This document shows, in pieces, positions 40,815 to 50,613 of a stretch of DNA of 64,000 nt; position 1 is the first letter of the stretch; the number at the start of each line of letters is the position of its first letter. This DNA comes from Terriglobus roseus (GTDB lineage: Bacteria > Acidobacteriota > Terriglobia > Terriglobales > Acidobacteriaceae). The notes beneath the pieces are model-generated. The model was not told the DNA's origin. It made no database searches and was given only the letters and a program-made list of their open reading frames with translations. The stretch lies in assembly GCF_900105625.1 (NCBI RefSeq), contig NZ_FNSD01000001.1, positions 248,001 through 312,000 of the forward strand. Reading direction: 5' to 3'. The position numbers and the translations under genes were made by a program.

Positions 40815-42310
40815 GCGACACCCACTTCCTCTTGAATCTGCACCACCGCTGTTCTGCCGCGAACCCCTCCAAAGACGCTCGCCCACGGCTGGAACATGCT
40901 GTCGTAGAAAAACATCCGATACAGCAACGTTCCAACTGCCAGGCCCGCGAAGATCAGCAGCAGCAGACGAAACAGCAGCGGCGTATCCGGGCGGAAGCGG
41001 CTGATGCTGGTCTGCAGTGTATAGACCACTCCACCGACTATCGCGCCGCAGAGCGCACCAGGTACCCAGGAGTTCAGCAGTTTGAAGAGGCTCGTTCCGA
41101 GCGAACGCGCACTGAGCCAGTGCAGCCAAAGCGTGCGCAAGAACTGCAGTACAACGAAGACGTACGCGACCATCACGATCCCGCGCGGAGCGGCAACCAC
41201 CGCAGAAGCTGCAAGGACCATTCCGTAGAGCACCTGAACGATCAACTTCGCCCGAAACCGACTCAGCACTTCGAGTTGAATCGTCGGCAGGTGAAAGCTC
41301 GCATCCAACGCCGCATCGATACAAAGCGCCTGGTAAACCGGTATGCTGCCTGCCCACTGCCTGCCGAAGATGGCAGGGATCAGCGTAGGGGCGGCCACCG
41401 CAGCTCCGATGCACACTGGCAGGATTACCCCCATTAACTGCTGCTCGCTACTCTGCAACATACTGCGGCACTCGGCCAGCGTACGCTCCGCGGCGCGCGC
41501 AATCGATGGATGAAACACACGCGAGAGTCCCGTCGAAAGCGCGTAGATAGGTTGCATACTCAGCGTAAGGCTGCGGTTATAAAGTCCCAGCACTTGCGGG
41601 CTCACCAAGCGGCCAAGAACCAGTGTGTCGGCGGAGCCACTCAGTGCCTCAACCATCGTAGTGACAGAAACCTTTGCGCCGAACCCGGTGATATCCCGGA
41701 AGTTTTCGCGGACGAACGTTAGCCGCACCGAGTGACGCCGCGCAATGTAATAGCCAATGGCTGCGAACAGCGTCTGCGAAACATTACTCGCCACCAGCGC
41801 CCACACGCCATAGCCTTTCATCGCCAGCGGTAAGCCTAGACCAAACGTTGAAAGTAGATAGGCCGCGATGTCACAGATGGCGAGCTTGCGGATCTGCAGT
41901 TCACGCCGCAGCAGACCACCGGCAATCATCGCAAACGATTGGAACAGCAGGTTCAAGCCGAAGGCAATGATGATGCCCGGAAGTCTCGGCTCGCGGAAGT
42001 AGAGTGCCAACCCGTGCGATGCCGCGGCGAGACCAGTGAAGCCGACCAGCCCTGTAGCCAGGCTTGCTGTGAGTGCGGCTTGGATGTTCCCTTCCGTAAG
42101 GTCCGGCCGCTGTATGATGGCACGATCCATGCCGAGTTGGGTGAAGTACGACGCCAGATTCGAGCAGACCATCGCCATCGCTGCCAGGCCATAGTCACTC
42201 GGCTTGAGGAAGCGCGTGATCACGGTTGCAGCAATCAATTGCAGTGAGGCCGTGGAGAGCGTCGAGATGTAACTCCATCGAAGGAGGGATTCCCTGCTGT
42301 TACTGCCCAT
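40811..42310 (-). CDS. Oligosaccharide flippase (Wzx-type), second copy
   Basis: A 499-residue membrane protein of the PST/MOP flippase class. I start it at the ATG at 42310, 5 nt after GAGGAA; the open frame continues to 42556 but that extension is charged and unlike a flippase N-terminus. The N-terminus shows LLRWSYISTLSTASLQLIA and FLKPSDYGLAAMAMVCSNLA, followed by about 12-14 membrane segments. GLYNRSLTLSMQPIYALSTG is the mid-protein pattern of WzxC/TuaB-like members. It would export a lipid-linked unit. Its stop overlaps the fucosyltransferase start. Because another flippase is encoded at 33607-34917, two substrates or two repeat units may be involved. Confidence 0.88.
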   Translation of the reverse strand: MGSNSRESLLRWSYISTLSTASLQLIAATVITRFLKPSDYGLAAMAMVCSNLASYFTQLGMDRAIIQRPDLTEGNIQAALTASLATGLVGFTGLAAASHGLALYFREPRLPGIIIAFGLNLLFQSFAMIAGGLLRRELQIRKLAICDIAAYLLSTFGLGLPLAMKGYGVWALVASNVSQTLFAAIGYYIARRHSVRLTFVRENFRDITGFGAKVSVTTMVEALSGSADTLVLGRLVSPQVLGLYNRSLTLSMQPIYALSTGLSRVFHPSIARAAERTLAECRSMLQSSEQQLMGVILPVCIGAAVAAPTLIPAIFGRQWAGSIPVYQALCIDAALDASFHLPTIQLEVLSRFRAKLIVQVLYGMVLAASAVVAAPRGIVMVAYVFVVLQFLRTLWLHWLSARSLGTSLFKLLNSWVPGALCGAIVGGVVYTLQTSISRFRPDTPLLFRLLLLIFAGLAVGTLLYRMFFYDSMFQPWASVFGGVRGRTAVVQIQEEVGVA

Positions 42311-42664
42311 GTATTCCTCTTCCTGCTGACTCGTCCGCTGCTGACCGCGCGGCGCGATCCACTTCTCGAGTTGGTAATACTGGATTGGATCTTGAAAGAT
42401 CTTCCGCGCAGTTCGTGCGTTGTGAGGAACGCGCACATTGCTCAGGTGTGTCCGTTGGCAACTCGCAACTGCGATGTCGTCATGACCCGCACGAGCAGCC
42501 GGACCATTGAAATTTTTAGGACCGGAGTGTCGATTCTGCGTCGATCGTCCATGCATCCATTGATGCCTGCCTTACTTCTCTTGCGCGGGACAGATCAGCG
42601 GGTTACCCCTCGCATCGATTCGATCGAGCATGTTGATTGCGCCGCACGCCCGACGCAGGCAGAT
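42311..42664. other. Gap inside the polysaccharide operon
   Basis: A 354-bp stretch between the GT2 gene and the flippase, the largest gap in the cluster between 43570 and 36117. An open frame continues upstream of the flippase for 82 codons, but its composition (Arg, His, Gln and Ser rich) is not that of a membrane protein. An internal promoter or a lost gene would explain the spacing; I see no clear motif. Confidence 0.4.
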
Positions 42665-43570
42665 TCACCGATGGGTAACCAGACTCGATACAAGTGTTCT
42701 TGCATAGGGTGACAGCGCGTAGTGCATCCAACGCCAGCCGTAGTGGCGACGTGTGAAGAGCAACCATTCCGTGAAAGGCACGCCCTTTGGCGACATCAGA
42801 TTTTTCCAGCGCTTGCGCATAGGAGCACTCGCGTCCTTCCATGTGCCTTCGGGATTGCCGACAGTGCACTGCCCTACGTATCCCGGAGCTACCATCAGAT
42901 CGAATCCCATCCGCTTTGCGCGCAAGCCGTAATCCACGTCTCCAAACTGGTGCCGGAAGCCCGGTTCAATGTTCCCCACGGACTTCGCCACTTCGCGCGG
43001 AATCAGCGTGAAGTTGCCGTTGACAGTGTCACAGCGCATCACTTCGTAGGTGTGTGGCTTGATCTTCTCAAACTCCAAGACCAAGCCGTGGGCATGCAAT
43101 TGGAATCCTCCGTAACTGTGCTCGCCTGTGGCCGGGCTAACGGTGCTACCCGCCACGATGGCCGGCTTGCCATGAGCGCTGGCTTCGCGTGCGCATGCAA
43201 CCACACGAGACATCGCGTCGCGGTAAAGAATGGTGTCATCGTTGAACCACAGGTAAGCGTCAAAGTCCCCTTTCAGCGCTTCGGCAAACGCCGTCCGCAT
43301 ACCACCATTCCAGAAAAGATTGCCGCAACCCTGCAGAATGCAAACCTCAGGAAACAGCTTCCGTACTGCGTCTGCCGTGCCGTCGGTGCTGCCGTCGTCC
43401 ACCAGGAAGACTTTCATCTCGACGTCATCGATGCCCTGCTGCTGATGCAGCGAACGGAGCGCCATCAATGTAAGTTCGCAGCGGTTGTGGCAGGTCACCA
43501 GGACAGCGATCCGGTAAGGTGCGATTGCCCTGGACCACGGCATGGTGTGTTCTTCGGTGTAGGTCATCAT
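42665..43570 (-). CDS. Glycosyltransferase family 2 (rhamnosyltransferase-like)
   Basis: A 301-residue GT-A enzyme. YRIAVLVTCHNRCELTLMAL is the nucleotide-binding start, KVFLVDDGSTDGTADAV holds the first Asp pair, and AYLWFNDDTILYRDA is the Asp-Asp metal motif. NGNFTLIPREVAKSVG and FGDVDYGLRAKRMGFD match the acceptor-side Glu/Asp-rich motif of the WcaA/rhamnosyltransferase branch. Two possible starts lie close together (43570 and the next Met). It sits 39 bp downstream of the ligase/polymerase gene in the leftward operon. It transfers one sugar to the growing repeat unit; identity unknown. Confidence 0.9.
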   Translation of the reverse strand: MMTYTEEHTMPWSRAIAPYRIAVLVTCHNRCELTLMALRSLHQQQGIDDVEMKVFLVDDGSTDGTADAVRKLFPEVCILQGCGNLFWNGGMRTAFAEALKGDFDAYLWFNDDTILYRDAMSRVVACAREASAHGKPAIVAGSTVSPATGEHSYGGFQLHAHGLVLEFEKIKPHTYEVMRCDTVNGNFTLIPREVAKSVGNIEPGFRHQFGDVDYGLRAKRMGFDLMVAPGYVGQCTVGNPEGTWKDASAPMRKRWKNLMSPKGVPFTEWLLFTRRHYGWRWMHYALSPYARTLVSSLVTHR

Positions 43571-43609
43571 CGTATGGGTCTCCCTGCAGGTTACTTTTGC
43601 TGGTAGGGC

Positions 43610-44881
43610 CTATGGCAAAACGGCCGCGGGTGGAAGAATCTCGATCGCTCGATCCCGGTGTCTCCGTGTAACGGCAGTCGTCATTGCCAAATACTCGGCC
43701 TTCCGCGCGGAAAACACGGCCATCAGCATCGTGCTCCAGGTAAGCGAAAGGTCGAGGAAGCTCGCCTCTGCAAAGTTGCGAACCAGCAGCATCAGCACGA
43801 CCATCAGGAGCCAGACACCAGCTCTGCTCCGATACTCGGACCGCAGGCGCCTGGCACGGCGGAGCGACTCTGCAATGAGAAACAGAACAAGCAGCAGTCC
43901 AGACACCCCCAGGTTCAGGCAGATGTCCAAGTAGCCGTTATGCGACTGTCCAGGCTTCCAGACTGAAAACTGGTTAATGGAATCTGCCTGCGTTGCCCAG
44001 AAGGCGCCGTAGCCATAACCCAGCACCGGTCTCTCGAGAATCTTGGCTGCGACCATCGACCAAATCTCCGTGCGTCCTGTGAAGGTGAGGTCTTTACCCG
44101 TGGTGCTCGTAAAGAAGTCGCCAAGGCTGCTGACGGTGAAAGCAAAGATCATAGCGGCGCCGGCGAGTGAAACAAGCAAGACCATGCGGATTTGGCCACT
44201 GGATCGCGCATAGAACACACCAATCAGTGCGATTGCCGCAGTCACGACTGCCGTGAACGATTGCGAAAGCACCAGCAGCGCGACGCATACCGCGAGGGCG
44301 CCGATGCGAGACAGCGTCCACTTGCGCCCTGCAGCAGCCAGCGCTGCGACTCCGATCGCCATGGCTGCTCCCAGGTCATTCTTTTGTGGGAATACGCCTG
44401 TCCATCCCGGAGCAAAATCGCCGTTAGCTGGGAGTGTGAACTGCGCTGGGATGCTCAGTAGACCAAGCACCACCATGCTCGTCGCAGTACATCGCACCAG
44501 TTCGGCCGGTCTTAATTCTGCCGCGATGTATGCAGCAGCGACAAGGTAGATCATCAGGTAAGCGCAGGCGCGCACCGTCTCGATAGCGCCGGCGGTCCAT
44601 AGTATGGACATGGCTGCAAACAGGTACAGCGCCGGTATAGCGGCCATGCTGAACAAGACTGTGCGAATCCGGCGAAGCTTGAGGAATCCCCCAAGGATCG
44701 CCGCGCTCGTGAGAAGCACCGTAAACATCAGCAGTAGCGGATCCGAGTTGCCGCCCGAGATTGCAGTCGAGTTACTCCCACCCGCCTGCAGAGCCCCGTG
44801 CCCCCCAAGGACGCGCCGCACCGCTCCTGAGGTCATTGCCAGGAAGAAGAACAGGAACACTTTGTCGAATGTCTGCTTCAT
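43610..44881 (-). CDS. O-antigen ligase/polymerase-like membrane protein (second copy)
   Basis: A 423-residue polytopic protein. About 10-12 hydrophobic segments surround the conserved periplasmic loop: TGRTEIWSMVAAKILERPVL, GYGYGAFWA and QSHNGYLDICLNLGVSG, the Wzy_C pattern with Arg and His. PQKNDLGAAMAIGVAAL is also typical of O-antigen ligases. It probably polymerises or ligates repeat units at the periplasmic face. The gene lies 32 bp downstream of a GT4 gene. Compared with the copy at 32240-33610 it keeps the same loop but diverges elsewhere, so the two probably have separate roles. Confidence 0.88.
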   Translation of the reverse strand: MKQTFDKVFLFFFLAMTSGAVRRVLGGHGALQAGGSNSTAISGGNSDPLLLMFTVLLTSAAILGGFLKLRRIRTVLFSMAAIPALYLFAAMSILWTAGAIETVRACAYLMIYLVAAAYIAAELRPAELVRCTATSMVVLGLLSIPAQFTLPANGDFAPGWTGVFPQKNDLGAAMAIGVAALAAAGRKWTLSRIGALAVCVALLVLSQSFTAVVTAAIALIGVFYARSSGQIRMVLLVSLAGAAMIFAFTVSSLGDFFTSTTGKDLTFTGRTEIWSMVAAKILERPVLGYGYGAFWATQADSINQFSVWKPGQSHNGYLDICLNLGVSGLLLVLFLIAESLRRARRLRSEYRSRAGVWLLMVVLMLLVRNFAEASFLDLSLTWSTMLMAVFSARKAEYLAMTTAVTRRHRDRAIEILPPAAVLP

Positions 44882-44913
44882 CTCACTCTTTCATCCGAGG
44901 AACGAAAGTGTCG

Positions 44914-46122
44914 CTAGACTTCCGTAGCAAGCTGCTCTGTGGCCGTGGGTAGTTTCGAGTCCTGCATCATGCTGCGGTACAAGGCTTCATACTTGGACAC
45001 CGTGCTTTCCAGGCGGTAGGTTGAAGCGGCATGCTCGTATCCGGCATCGCCCACTCGCCGCCGCTGCTCCGGACTGCGGCCGAGTTGAATCATCGCTGCC
45101 GCAAGCTCAATGGGATCGCGCATGTTCACCAGGACGCCTGCCTCGCCGTAATTCAAAACCTCTCGAACACCAGGCGTGAAAACACCTGCAAGGACCGGTT
45201 TACGCAACGCCATCGCTTCTAAAGCGGCCATCGAAAAAGATTCATCCAGCGACGGATGGACCAATACATCGACGTGGTCGCTCACGCGCGTCAGCAATTC
45301 TTCGTAAGGGACGGGACCGACGAACGTTACGCCAACGTTCAGTTTCTGCTTGATCGCCCAGCGGTGCGCCGGACCTCCGGGTTGGTAGTCATAGCCGAAC
45401 ATCAACATCCGAGATTCTGGCGCCGCACGCCGGACACGATCGAAGGCGTATAAGGCTACGGATGCGTTCTTGCGTCTCGACCATCCCTGCAGCACAGTGG
45501 CGAAGGTACAGCCCTTACTCTGCGCCATAGGTTTAATCTCAGCTGCGAACCTTTCCGACGACAGCCCATTGTGGATGACGGCGATCTCCGCACCTGTTTT
45601 GAAGTAACGGCAAAAGTGTGTCGCTGCATCCTGCGAAACTGCCGTGAAGCGCACACCGCGGGCCGCCACCTCGTATGCCATGAGCAACCGCATCACACGA
45701 TGCGGATCGCGATAGTAACGGAGGACATTCCATGGCAGATCATGAATGGTAGTGACAGTCCTGACACCAGACCGCAGAGCTCCCAGCGCGAACTCATAGG
45801 TCCAATGCGCATGCACGAACGGTGGCGCTGTGCGCTCAATCCTCTCTCGCAGCCAGTCGATCTCTTGGCGATAGTAGTTCCTCGCCAAATGACGTGTGCG
45901 GCACGGTCCAACGTGCACCGTCAGCTCTCCCCATCGATACGTCTCTGCGTTCTCGAGGTTTTCGCTTAGCGTGTAAACCGTGACGCTATGCCCGCGTTGC
46001 AGCAGCCCGATGATGAGCGGAGTGGTTGCAGTACTGCCAAGACCGGGCGCGACTCCCGCGGTGTCCTGTCCGCAAAATCTTGCCAGAGCATGAATGTCAG
46101 TTGGAGCGCAAAGGGCGATCAT
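44914..46122 (-). CDS. Glycosyltransferase family 4
   Basis: A 402-residue GT-B enzyme. The ATG at 46122 overlaps the upstream stop (ATGA). An opening loop, GVAPGLGSTATTPLIIGLLQ, precedes the acceptor domain; TVTTIHDLPWNVLRY and TAVSQDAATHFCRYF are GT4-like. The donor domain shows TFATVLQGWSRRKNASVALY, VLVHPSLDESFSMAALEAMA (the E-x7-E region) and VREVLNYGEAGVLVN. Co-translated with the preceding GT4. Sugar specificity unknown. Confidence 0.9.
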   Translation of the reverse strand: MIALCAPTDIHALARFCGQDTAGVAPGLGSTATTPLIIGLLQRGHSVTVYTLSENLENAETYRWGELTVHVGPCRTRHLARNYYRQEIDWLRERIERTAPPFVHAHWTYEFALGALRSGVRTVTTIHDLPWNVLRYYRDPHRVMRLLMAYEVAARGVRFTAVSQDAATHFCRYFKTGAEIAVIHNGLSSERFAAEIKPMAQSKGCTFATVLQGWSRRKNASVALYAFDRVRRAAPESRMLMFGYDYQPGGPAHRWAIKQKLNVGVTFVGPVPYEELLTRVSDHVDVLVHPSLDESFSMAALEAMALRKPVLAGVFTPGVREVLNYGEAGVLVNMRDPIELAAAMIQLGRSPEQRRRVGDAGYEHAASTYRLESTVSKYEALYRSMMQDSKLPTATEQLATEV

Positions 46123-47276
46123 AGTGGGATCCAACTTTCTTGCTGCACTGGCAGCACGTGAGTGTCGCGTTCGTAGAGCTCGCGCACGATGGTTTGGACA
46201 CCGCTGCGCGCAGAAAAGCGCTGTCGCACACGGCCACTATCCTCCCTGGCCCTGCCCGCTCGCACGGTTGCGGGCGTAGCCATCAACATACGCAGACCCT
46301 CGGCGATGGTCTCCTCGTCCGTTCCGGTCACGACAGTCCAGTGTGTCTCCGCTGCAACATCGCTGAGGCCTTCTACGTTCGAGCACAACAGAGGCACACC
46401 AGCAGCAACTGCCTCAATGGCCGAAAGCCCCAACCCCTCCACCAGCGAAGGCATCAGGAATGCATCCGAAGCCCACAGGTACGGCAGCGGGTCGAGCTGC
46501 GATCCGGCAAACTTGACTACGTGGGCAAGTCCCAGTTCCGCGGCGGTCGCGCGTTCCGGGAAGTTTGCCTCTTCGCGTCCTACATGCAGGTGGATCAACT
46601 GCCTCTCAGACCCCAACCGCGCGAGCGCACGAAGCATCGCCGTATGATTCTTTGCAGAATTGCAATTGCCCACCGATGACGTGACAAATGCATCTTCCGG
46701 GAGGTCAAACGACCTGCGCGCAGCCGCGCGTTCTTCGGGCGTCGCCGGGCGAAAATGCGTAACGTCAATCCAGTTCCACGTCCTCACTCCCGGATTGCGG
46801 AATCTGTCCCACTCACACGTTCTGACGCCGTCACTCACCATGCCATAGCGCCCCCCGAGGCTACGCACAAAGCCACGTTCGTATCGCTTTCGTGCCTTCA
46901 GGAATCCGTCAAACTTGAAGGCATTGTGAGGCGTTACAGCAATGCGCGGTACTCCGGCAAGCTTCGCCAGCGGCGCCACAACCAAAGGAGCAGATTCGGA
47001 ATGAATGTGCACCACGTCATAACCCGACCTGCACAAGGAATAAACTTCGCGCACGAAGCTCATCCGCGGCAAGAAACGATGGCCACTGCGGAACGGGATG
47101 TGAAACACCGCGTAGCCACATGCCCTTATCAGTTCCGCGGCCGGTCCTTCACTTCGCGCTGTTGCCAGTACGTCGCACTCGTACCCCAGCCGCCGCCACT
47201 CTGCGTAACTGCTCAGCAACATAGTCTCCATGCCCGAGCGCTCGAGACTATCCATTACATGCAGAACTCGTTTCAT
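46119..47276 (-). CDS. Glycosyltransferase family 4
   Basis: A 385-residue GT-B enzyme. MKRVLHVMDSLERSGMETML is the typical GT4 start. DVVHIHSESAPLVVAPLAKL and RIAVTPHNAFKF form the acceptor domain. The donor domain shows VTSSVGNCNSAKNHTAMLRA, FLMPSLVEGLGLSAIEAVAA (E-x7-E region) and PLLCSNVEGLSDVA. It lies 24 bp downstream of the Wza-like gene and overlaps the next transferase by 4 nt. It likely adds a core sugar early in repeat-unit assembly. Confidence 0.9.
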   Translation of the reverse strand: MKRVLHVMDSLERSGMETMLLSSYAEWRRLGYECDVLATARSEGPAAELIRACGYAVFHIPFRSGHRFLPRMSFVREVYSLCRSGYDVVHIHSESAPLVVAPLAKLAGVPRIAVTPHNAFKFDGFLKARKRYERGFVRSLGGRYGMVSDGVRTCEWDRFRNPGVRTWNWIDVTHFRPATPEERAAARRSFDLPEDAFVTSSVGNCNSAKNHTAMLRALARLGSERQLIHLHVGREEANFPERATAAELGLAHVVKFAGSQLDPLPYLWASDAFLMPSLVEGLGLSAIEAVAAGVPLLCSNVEGLSDVAAETHWTVVTGTDEETIAEGLRMLMATPATVRAGRAREDSGRVRQRFSARSGVQTIVRELYERDTHVLPVQQESWIPL

Positions 47277-47300
47277 ACCGTTTGCTCCGTCCGTGTGGAC

Positions 47301-48320
47301 TTAGGGTGCGCGATAGATCGAGGCCGAAGTCGCTGCGCTCAGAACACTGGAGCCATTGCTAACGGCGACCTTCCAGCCGCTCAACGGCACATAGAGCACA
47401 TCGTTACGCTGGAGTAGCACCTGCTCTGCGTTGCCCTTCTGCATCTTGTTCAGTGGCACGCGGATTTGGGTGTAGCTGTCGCCCTTCGGTCGCACCACCG
47501 TCGCCCAGCGCGTCCCCGCTTGCAACGTCGTGCCGCCAGCCAACGAGACCGCCTGAGTCACATTTAGCGATCCGCCATCGACCATCAGGTAGCCACCCGG
47601 CCGATTCACCGCGCCCAACACGTACACAATGCCGGACTTGTGCACGATGACCGTGTCACCTGGCTCGATCACCGTAGTCTGCAGTACGTTGCTCTCCTTG
47701 CCGCGGACGTAATCCACGTGGCGTGTGGTGGTTCCGCCTTCCTCGGCAGGATGCTGGATCTCGATATCGTTACCGGCAACGTCTGTCTCTCCCGCGGCCA
47801 GGGCCAGCACGTCTGCTAAAGGCTTAGGACCAAGCAGCTGGACCCGCCCCGGACTACGTACCTCGCCTAGTACCGAGATGTTCTTGCCTGTGAATTCGAT
47901 AACGTTCAGCGTCACCTGGGGTCCGATCAGGATCTTTTGCTGCACAAGCTCTTTCGACAACATCGATTCGGCTTCGGCCAGGGTCTTGTCGGCGAGATGA
48001 ATGCTGCCGAGCAGTGGGACGGTTACATTGCCCTGCGCGTCGATGCGCATCTCGCGAGACATCTCTGGCGTGTCATATATCTCCATCTGCAAGAGGTAAC
48101 CGGGTGCAAGCTTCAGCTTCTCAAAGTCCTCCGGAGACACCGTCATGCCGCTGCGGCCAACCGAGGAGTTCTTCGTTCCTGGGCTTGAGCTTTCGATGAT
48201 TCCCGCGTTCACCATTCCGTTCTGCATGTTCTGGGACTGCAGTGGAAATGAGAACGAAACCGCAGCGACCACCGCAGTCGCGCACGCGAGCTTACGCCTG
48301 GAACTGGGGAGTTTCGCCAT
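47301..48320 (-). CDS. Polysaccharide export protein (Wza-like), long form
   Basis: A 339-residue outer-membrane export protein. The ATG at 48320 follows AAGGGAAG and gives a signal peptide (ATAVVAAVSFSFPLQSQ); it overlaps the kinase gene by 29 nt. The Poly_export domain (LKLAPGYLLQMEIYDTPEMS, DAQGNVTVPLLGSIHLADKT) is followed by SLBB domains (ISVLGEVRSPGRVQLLG; VYVLGAVNRPGGYLMVDGGS) and the final VLLQRNDVLYVPLSGWKVAV. Two SLBB-like units are visible, as in typical Wza. It would form the outer-membrane channel paired with the tyrosine autokinase encoded just upstream. Confidence 0.92.
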   Translation of the reverse strand: MAKLPSSRRKLACATAVVAAVSFSFPLQSQNMQNGMVNAGIIESSSPGTKNSSVGRSGMTVSPEDFEKLKLAPGYLLQMEIYDTPEMSREMRIDAQGNVTVPLLGSIHLADKTLAEAESMLSKELVQQKILIGPQVTLNVIEFTGKNISVLGEVRSPGRVQLLGPKPLADVLALAAGETDVAGNDIEIQHPAEEGGTTTRHVDYVRGKESNVLQTTVIEPGDTVIVHKSGIVYVLGAVNRPGGYLMVDGGSLNVTQAVSLAGGTTLQAGTRWATVVRPKGDSYTQIRVPLNKMQKGNAEQVLLQRNDVLYVPLSGWKVAVSNGSSVLSAATSASIYRAP

Positions 48321-50613
48321 AGTAGTTGCTTCCCTTCTTGTCGTTGCGATACATGGGATATCCGACAACACGTGTATTCATTCCGTTCAGCACAACACCG
48401 AGCGGTCGCGCGCGCGAGTTTTCCAAGACGGACAGAGAACTTCGAAGTGCAGACTTCGTCGTCTTTCCCGCGCGCAGCACGAGCAAGTAGCCGTCCGCAT
48501 AAAGTGACAGCATCTGACCGTCGGCAACTAACAACAGGGGCGGTGAGTCGAGAAAGACATAGTCGTATTGCTTTCTCAATTGATCGAGCATCTGGCGGAA
48601 GCGAAGGGAGCCGATTAATTCGGCCGGGTTCTTCGGGATCGCTCCGGCCGGCAGGATCGATAGGCTATCCACATCCGCGGAACGATGGATCGCCTCGGTC
48701 AGCGGCACCGATCCGCTCAGGTAATCGCTCAGCCCTTTCCGCTCGGGCCAGTCCACAATGCGTCCCTCAAACGGCCGCCGCATGTCCGCATCAACATACA
48801 GCACGCGGTTACCCTGAATTGCAAAGGCCGACGCCGTATTGAAGCACGTCGACGATTTCCCTTCCTGAGGCGCGCCACTTAATACTGCGACCACCGTCGC
48901 TGTTGTGTCCCGCTTGCTCACCAACAGCGCTGTGCGCAAGCCACGGTATGCTTCGGAGATGTGCGACTGCGGGGCATGCACCAGCCAGGCATTGGGGCTA
49001 GTGGCAGCACCGATCGACATCCGAGCACCATTCGTCGGCAGCGGTTTTCGCTTCGACGGAAAGTCCGGGATGACGCCCAACATGCGGATGGAAGTGACCT
49101 CTGCGATCTGTGCAGGGGTAGAGATCGACTCGTCACTATAGTCCCATAGGCATGCGGAGAGCAGACCACAGATCAGGCCAAGTGCACCGCCCATCTCAAG
49201 CCGTGTCAGTTCGCGCAGCGAAGACGGTTGCACCGGAACGCGCCCCGGGTCTACCGGCGTAACCTTCGAAGCGTTGATGCCCGCAGCTACCGTCGCCTCT
49301 TGCAGTTTCGTATAAAGATCCTGGTAGAGGTTACGGTTCGAATTAGCTTCCTGCTGTAGCAACAGCAATTGGTCAGACTTGGCGCTGATGTTTTGGACCT
49401 GCTGCTCCTGCGCTGCGATGCGTCCACGGATTGCGCTGGTCGCAAGCGATGCCATGGTGAAGTCGTTCTTCGCCTGCGCGCGGATGCGCCCCATCTCCGT
49501 CTGGATTTGTTCGGCTTGCGCGGTCTCCTGATCGTGAAGCCTTATCAGAATCGGGTTGCGCTCACCATATTTCGACGCGGCGGCAACGATCTGCACCTGC
49601 AACTGCCCCTGTTGTTGACGAAGCTGCTGCAGCAGCGCGACATCCGGATTGCCAGGTGACAGCACAGTATCCGCGCCCAGGCTCTGTGCTAGTGTGCTCG
49701 ACTTACTGCCGAGCACTGCATCGGGATCCTGCGTCTGTGTGGTGCGATAGACAGCTTCCTTTGCAATGCGCGAGACCTCTGCGCTGGTGAGGTCGTGATT
49801 CAGCTCAATCAGCCTCTCCACCGGAATGGAATTCGCCGAGGTCATGAGGCCCGCATCCCCCGGATGACCGGTCATGCTCATACCCACCAGCCCAGACTCC
49901 TGCTGATACTTCTCCACCTTCGTCTGGCTCTCAGCTACCTTGTTCTTTAGATCCGCAAGCTGCGTCGCCAGCCATGAGGAAGCCTTGGTGCTTGCCTGAA
50001 AACGCGACTGAGTGTAATCCGTCATGTAGGAATCCACGATGGCGTTCGCGACCTGACTGCTGCGTACAGGGTCAGGATCCCTGTACGTGATCTCAATCAA
50101 GCGAGTTCCTTTAACAAGGCTCACGTTCAACCGCGACTTGAACATGCGCAGAAGTTTGTCGTCTCGGAGGGGGGCCTGCCCCAGCTTCGCATCATCACCA
50201 TTCATCAAGCTCAGGTAAGGCGGATACTTGTACAGACGAAGCTTTTCGATCACGCGCATCGCGATGTTGTCACTCATAATCACCGCCTGTTGCGTCAGCA
50301 GATCGTTGTTCAGATCGTCGATCGTGGCGGAGGCAGAGGAGTTTCCGGAAAGATCGCGCAGGCCAAGCGCGTTTTCCTGCTGCTTGTTCACTTCGACCGT
50401 CGCCGTGGAACTGAACTCTCGCGCCGCAAAAAGGCCGGAAGCGCCCCCAAGCACGATGCCAAGAACAAACAGCAACAGAACGATGAACTTTCGCCGCTGA
50501 AGGATCTGCAGCACATCGCGAAGTTCCATGTCGCGGCGCGAGTGCGAGCAAAAGTCTTCAGGCTCAGAGAAAGCCAACCCGGCCTTGGATGAAATGGACA
50601 AATCAGATGGCAT
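48292..50613 (-). CDS. Polysaccharide co-polymerase with tyrosine autokinase (Wzc-like)
   Basis: A 773-residue inner-membrane protein. The Wzz part has TM1 near residues 42-65 (FIVLLLFVLGIVLGGASG) and TM2 near 475-495, separated by periplasmic coiled coils. The cytosolic BY-kinase shows Walker A AVLSGAPQEGKSSTCFNTAS (near residue 575), Walker A' VLYVDADMRRPFEG and Walker B YVFLDSPPLLLVADG. The C-terminal Tyr cluster is YPMYRNDKKGSNYYGE, the expected autophosphorylation site. It controls chain length and drives export with Wza. It overlaps both neighbours: the start lies 11 nt inside the GT26 gene and the stop 29 nt inside the Wza gene. Confidence 0.94.
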   Translation of the reverse strand: MPSDLSISSKAGLAFSEPEDFCSHSRRDMELRDVLQILQRRKFIVLLLFVLGIVLGGASGLFAAREFSSTATVEVNKQQENALGLRDLSGNSSASATIDDLNNDLLTQQAVIMSDNIAMRVIEKLRLYKYPPYLSLMNGDDAKLGQAPLRDDKLLRMFKSRLNVSLVKGTRLIEITYRDPDPVRSSQVANAIVDSYMTDYTQSRFQASTKASSWLATQLADLKNKVAESQTKVEKYQQESGLVGMSMTGHPGDAGLMTSANSIPVERLIELNHDLTSAEVSRIAKEAVYRTTQTQDPDAVLGSKSSTLAQSLGADTVLSPGNPDVALLQQLRQQQGQLQVQIVAAASKYGERNPILIRLHDQETAQAEQIQTEMGRIRAQAKNDFTMASLATSAIRGRIAAQEQQVQNISAKSDQLLLLQQEANSNRNLYQDLYTKLQEATVAAGINASKVTPVDPGRVPVQPSSLRELTRLEMGGALGLICGLLSACLWDYSDESISTPAQIAEVTSIRMLGVIPDFPSKRKPLPTNGARMSIGAATSPNAWLVHAPQSHISEAYRGLRTALLVSKRDTTATVVAVLSGAPQEGKSSTCFNTASAFAIQGNRVLYVDADMRRPFEGRIVDWPERKGLSDYLSGSVPLTEAIHRSADVDSLSILPAGAIPKNPAELIGSLRFRQMLDQLRKQYDYVFLDSPPLLLVADGQMLSLYADGYLLVLRAGKTTKSALRSSLSVLENSRARPLGVVLNGMNTRVVGYPMYRNDKKGSNYYGETPQFQA

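Noticed and set aside
40815-41414. A 200-residue N-terminal extension of the fucosyltransferase.
   Set aside because: It lies inside the flippase gene in another frame; the ATGA overlap at 40811-40814 gives a better start.
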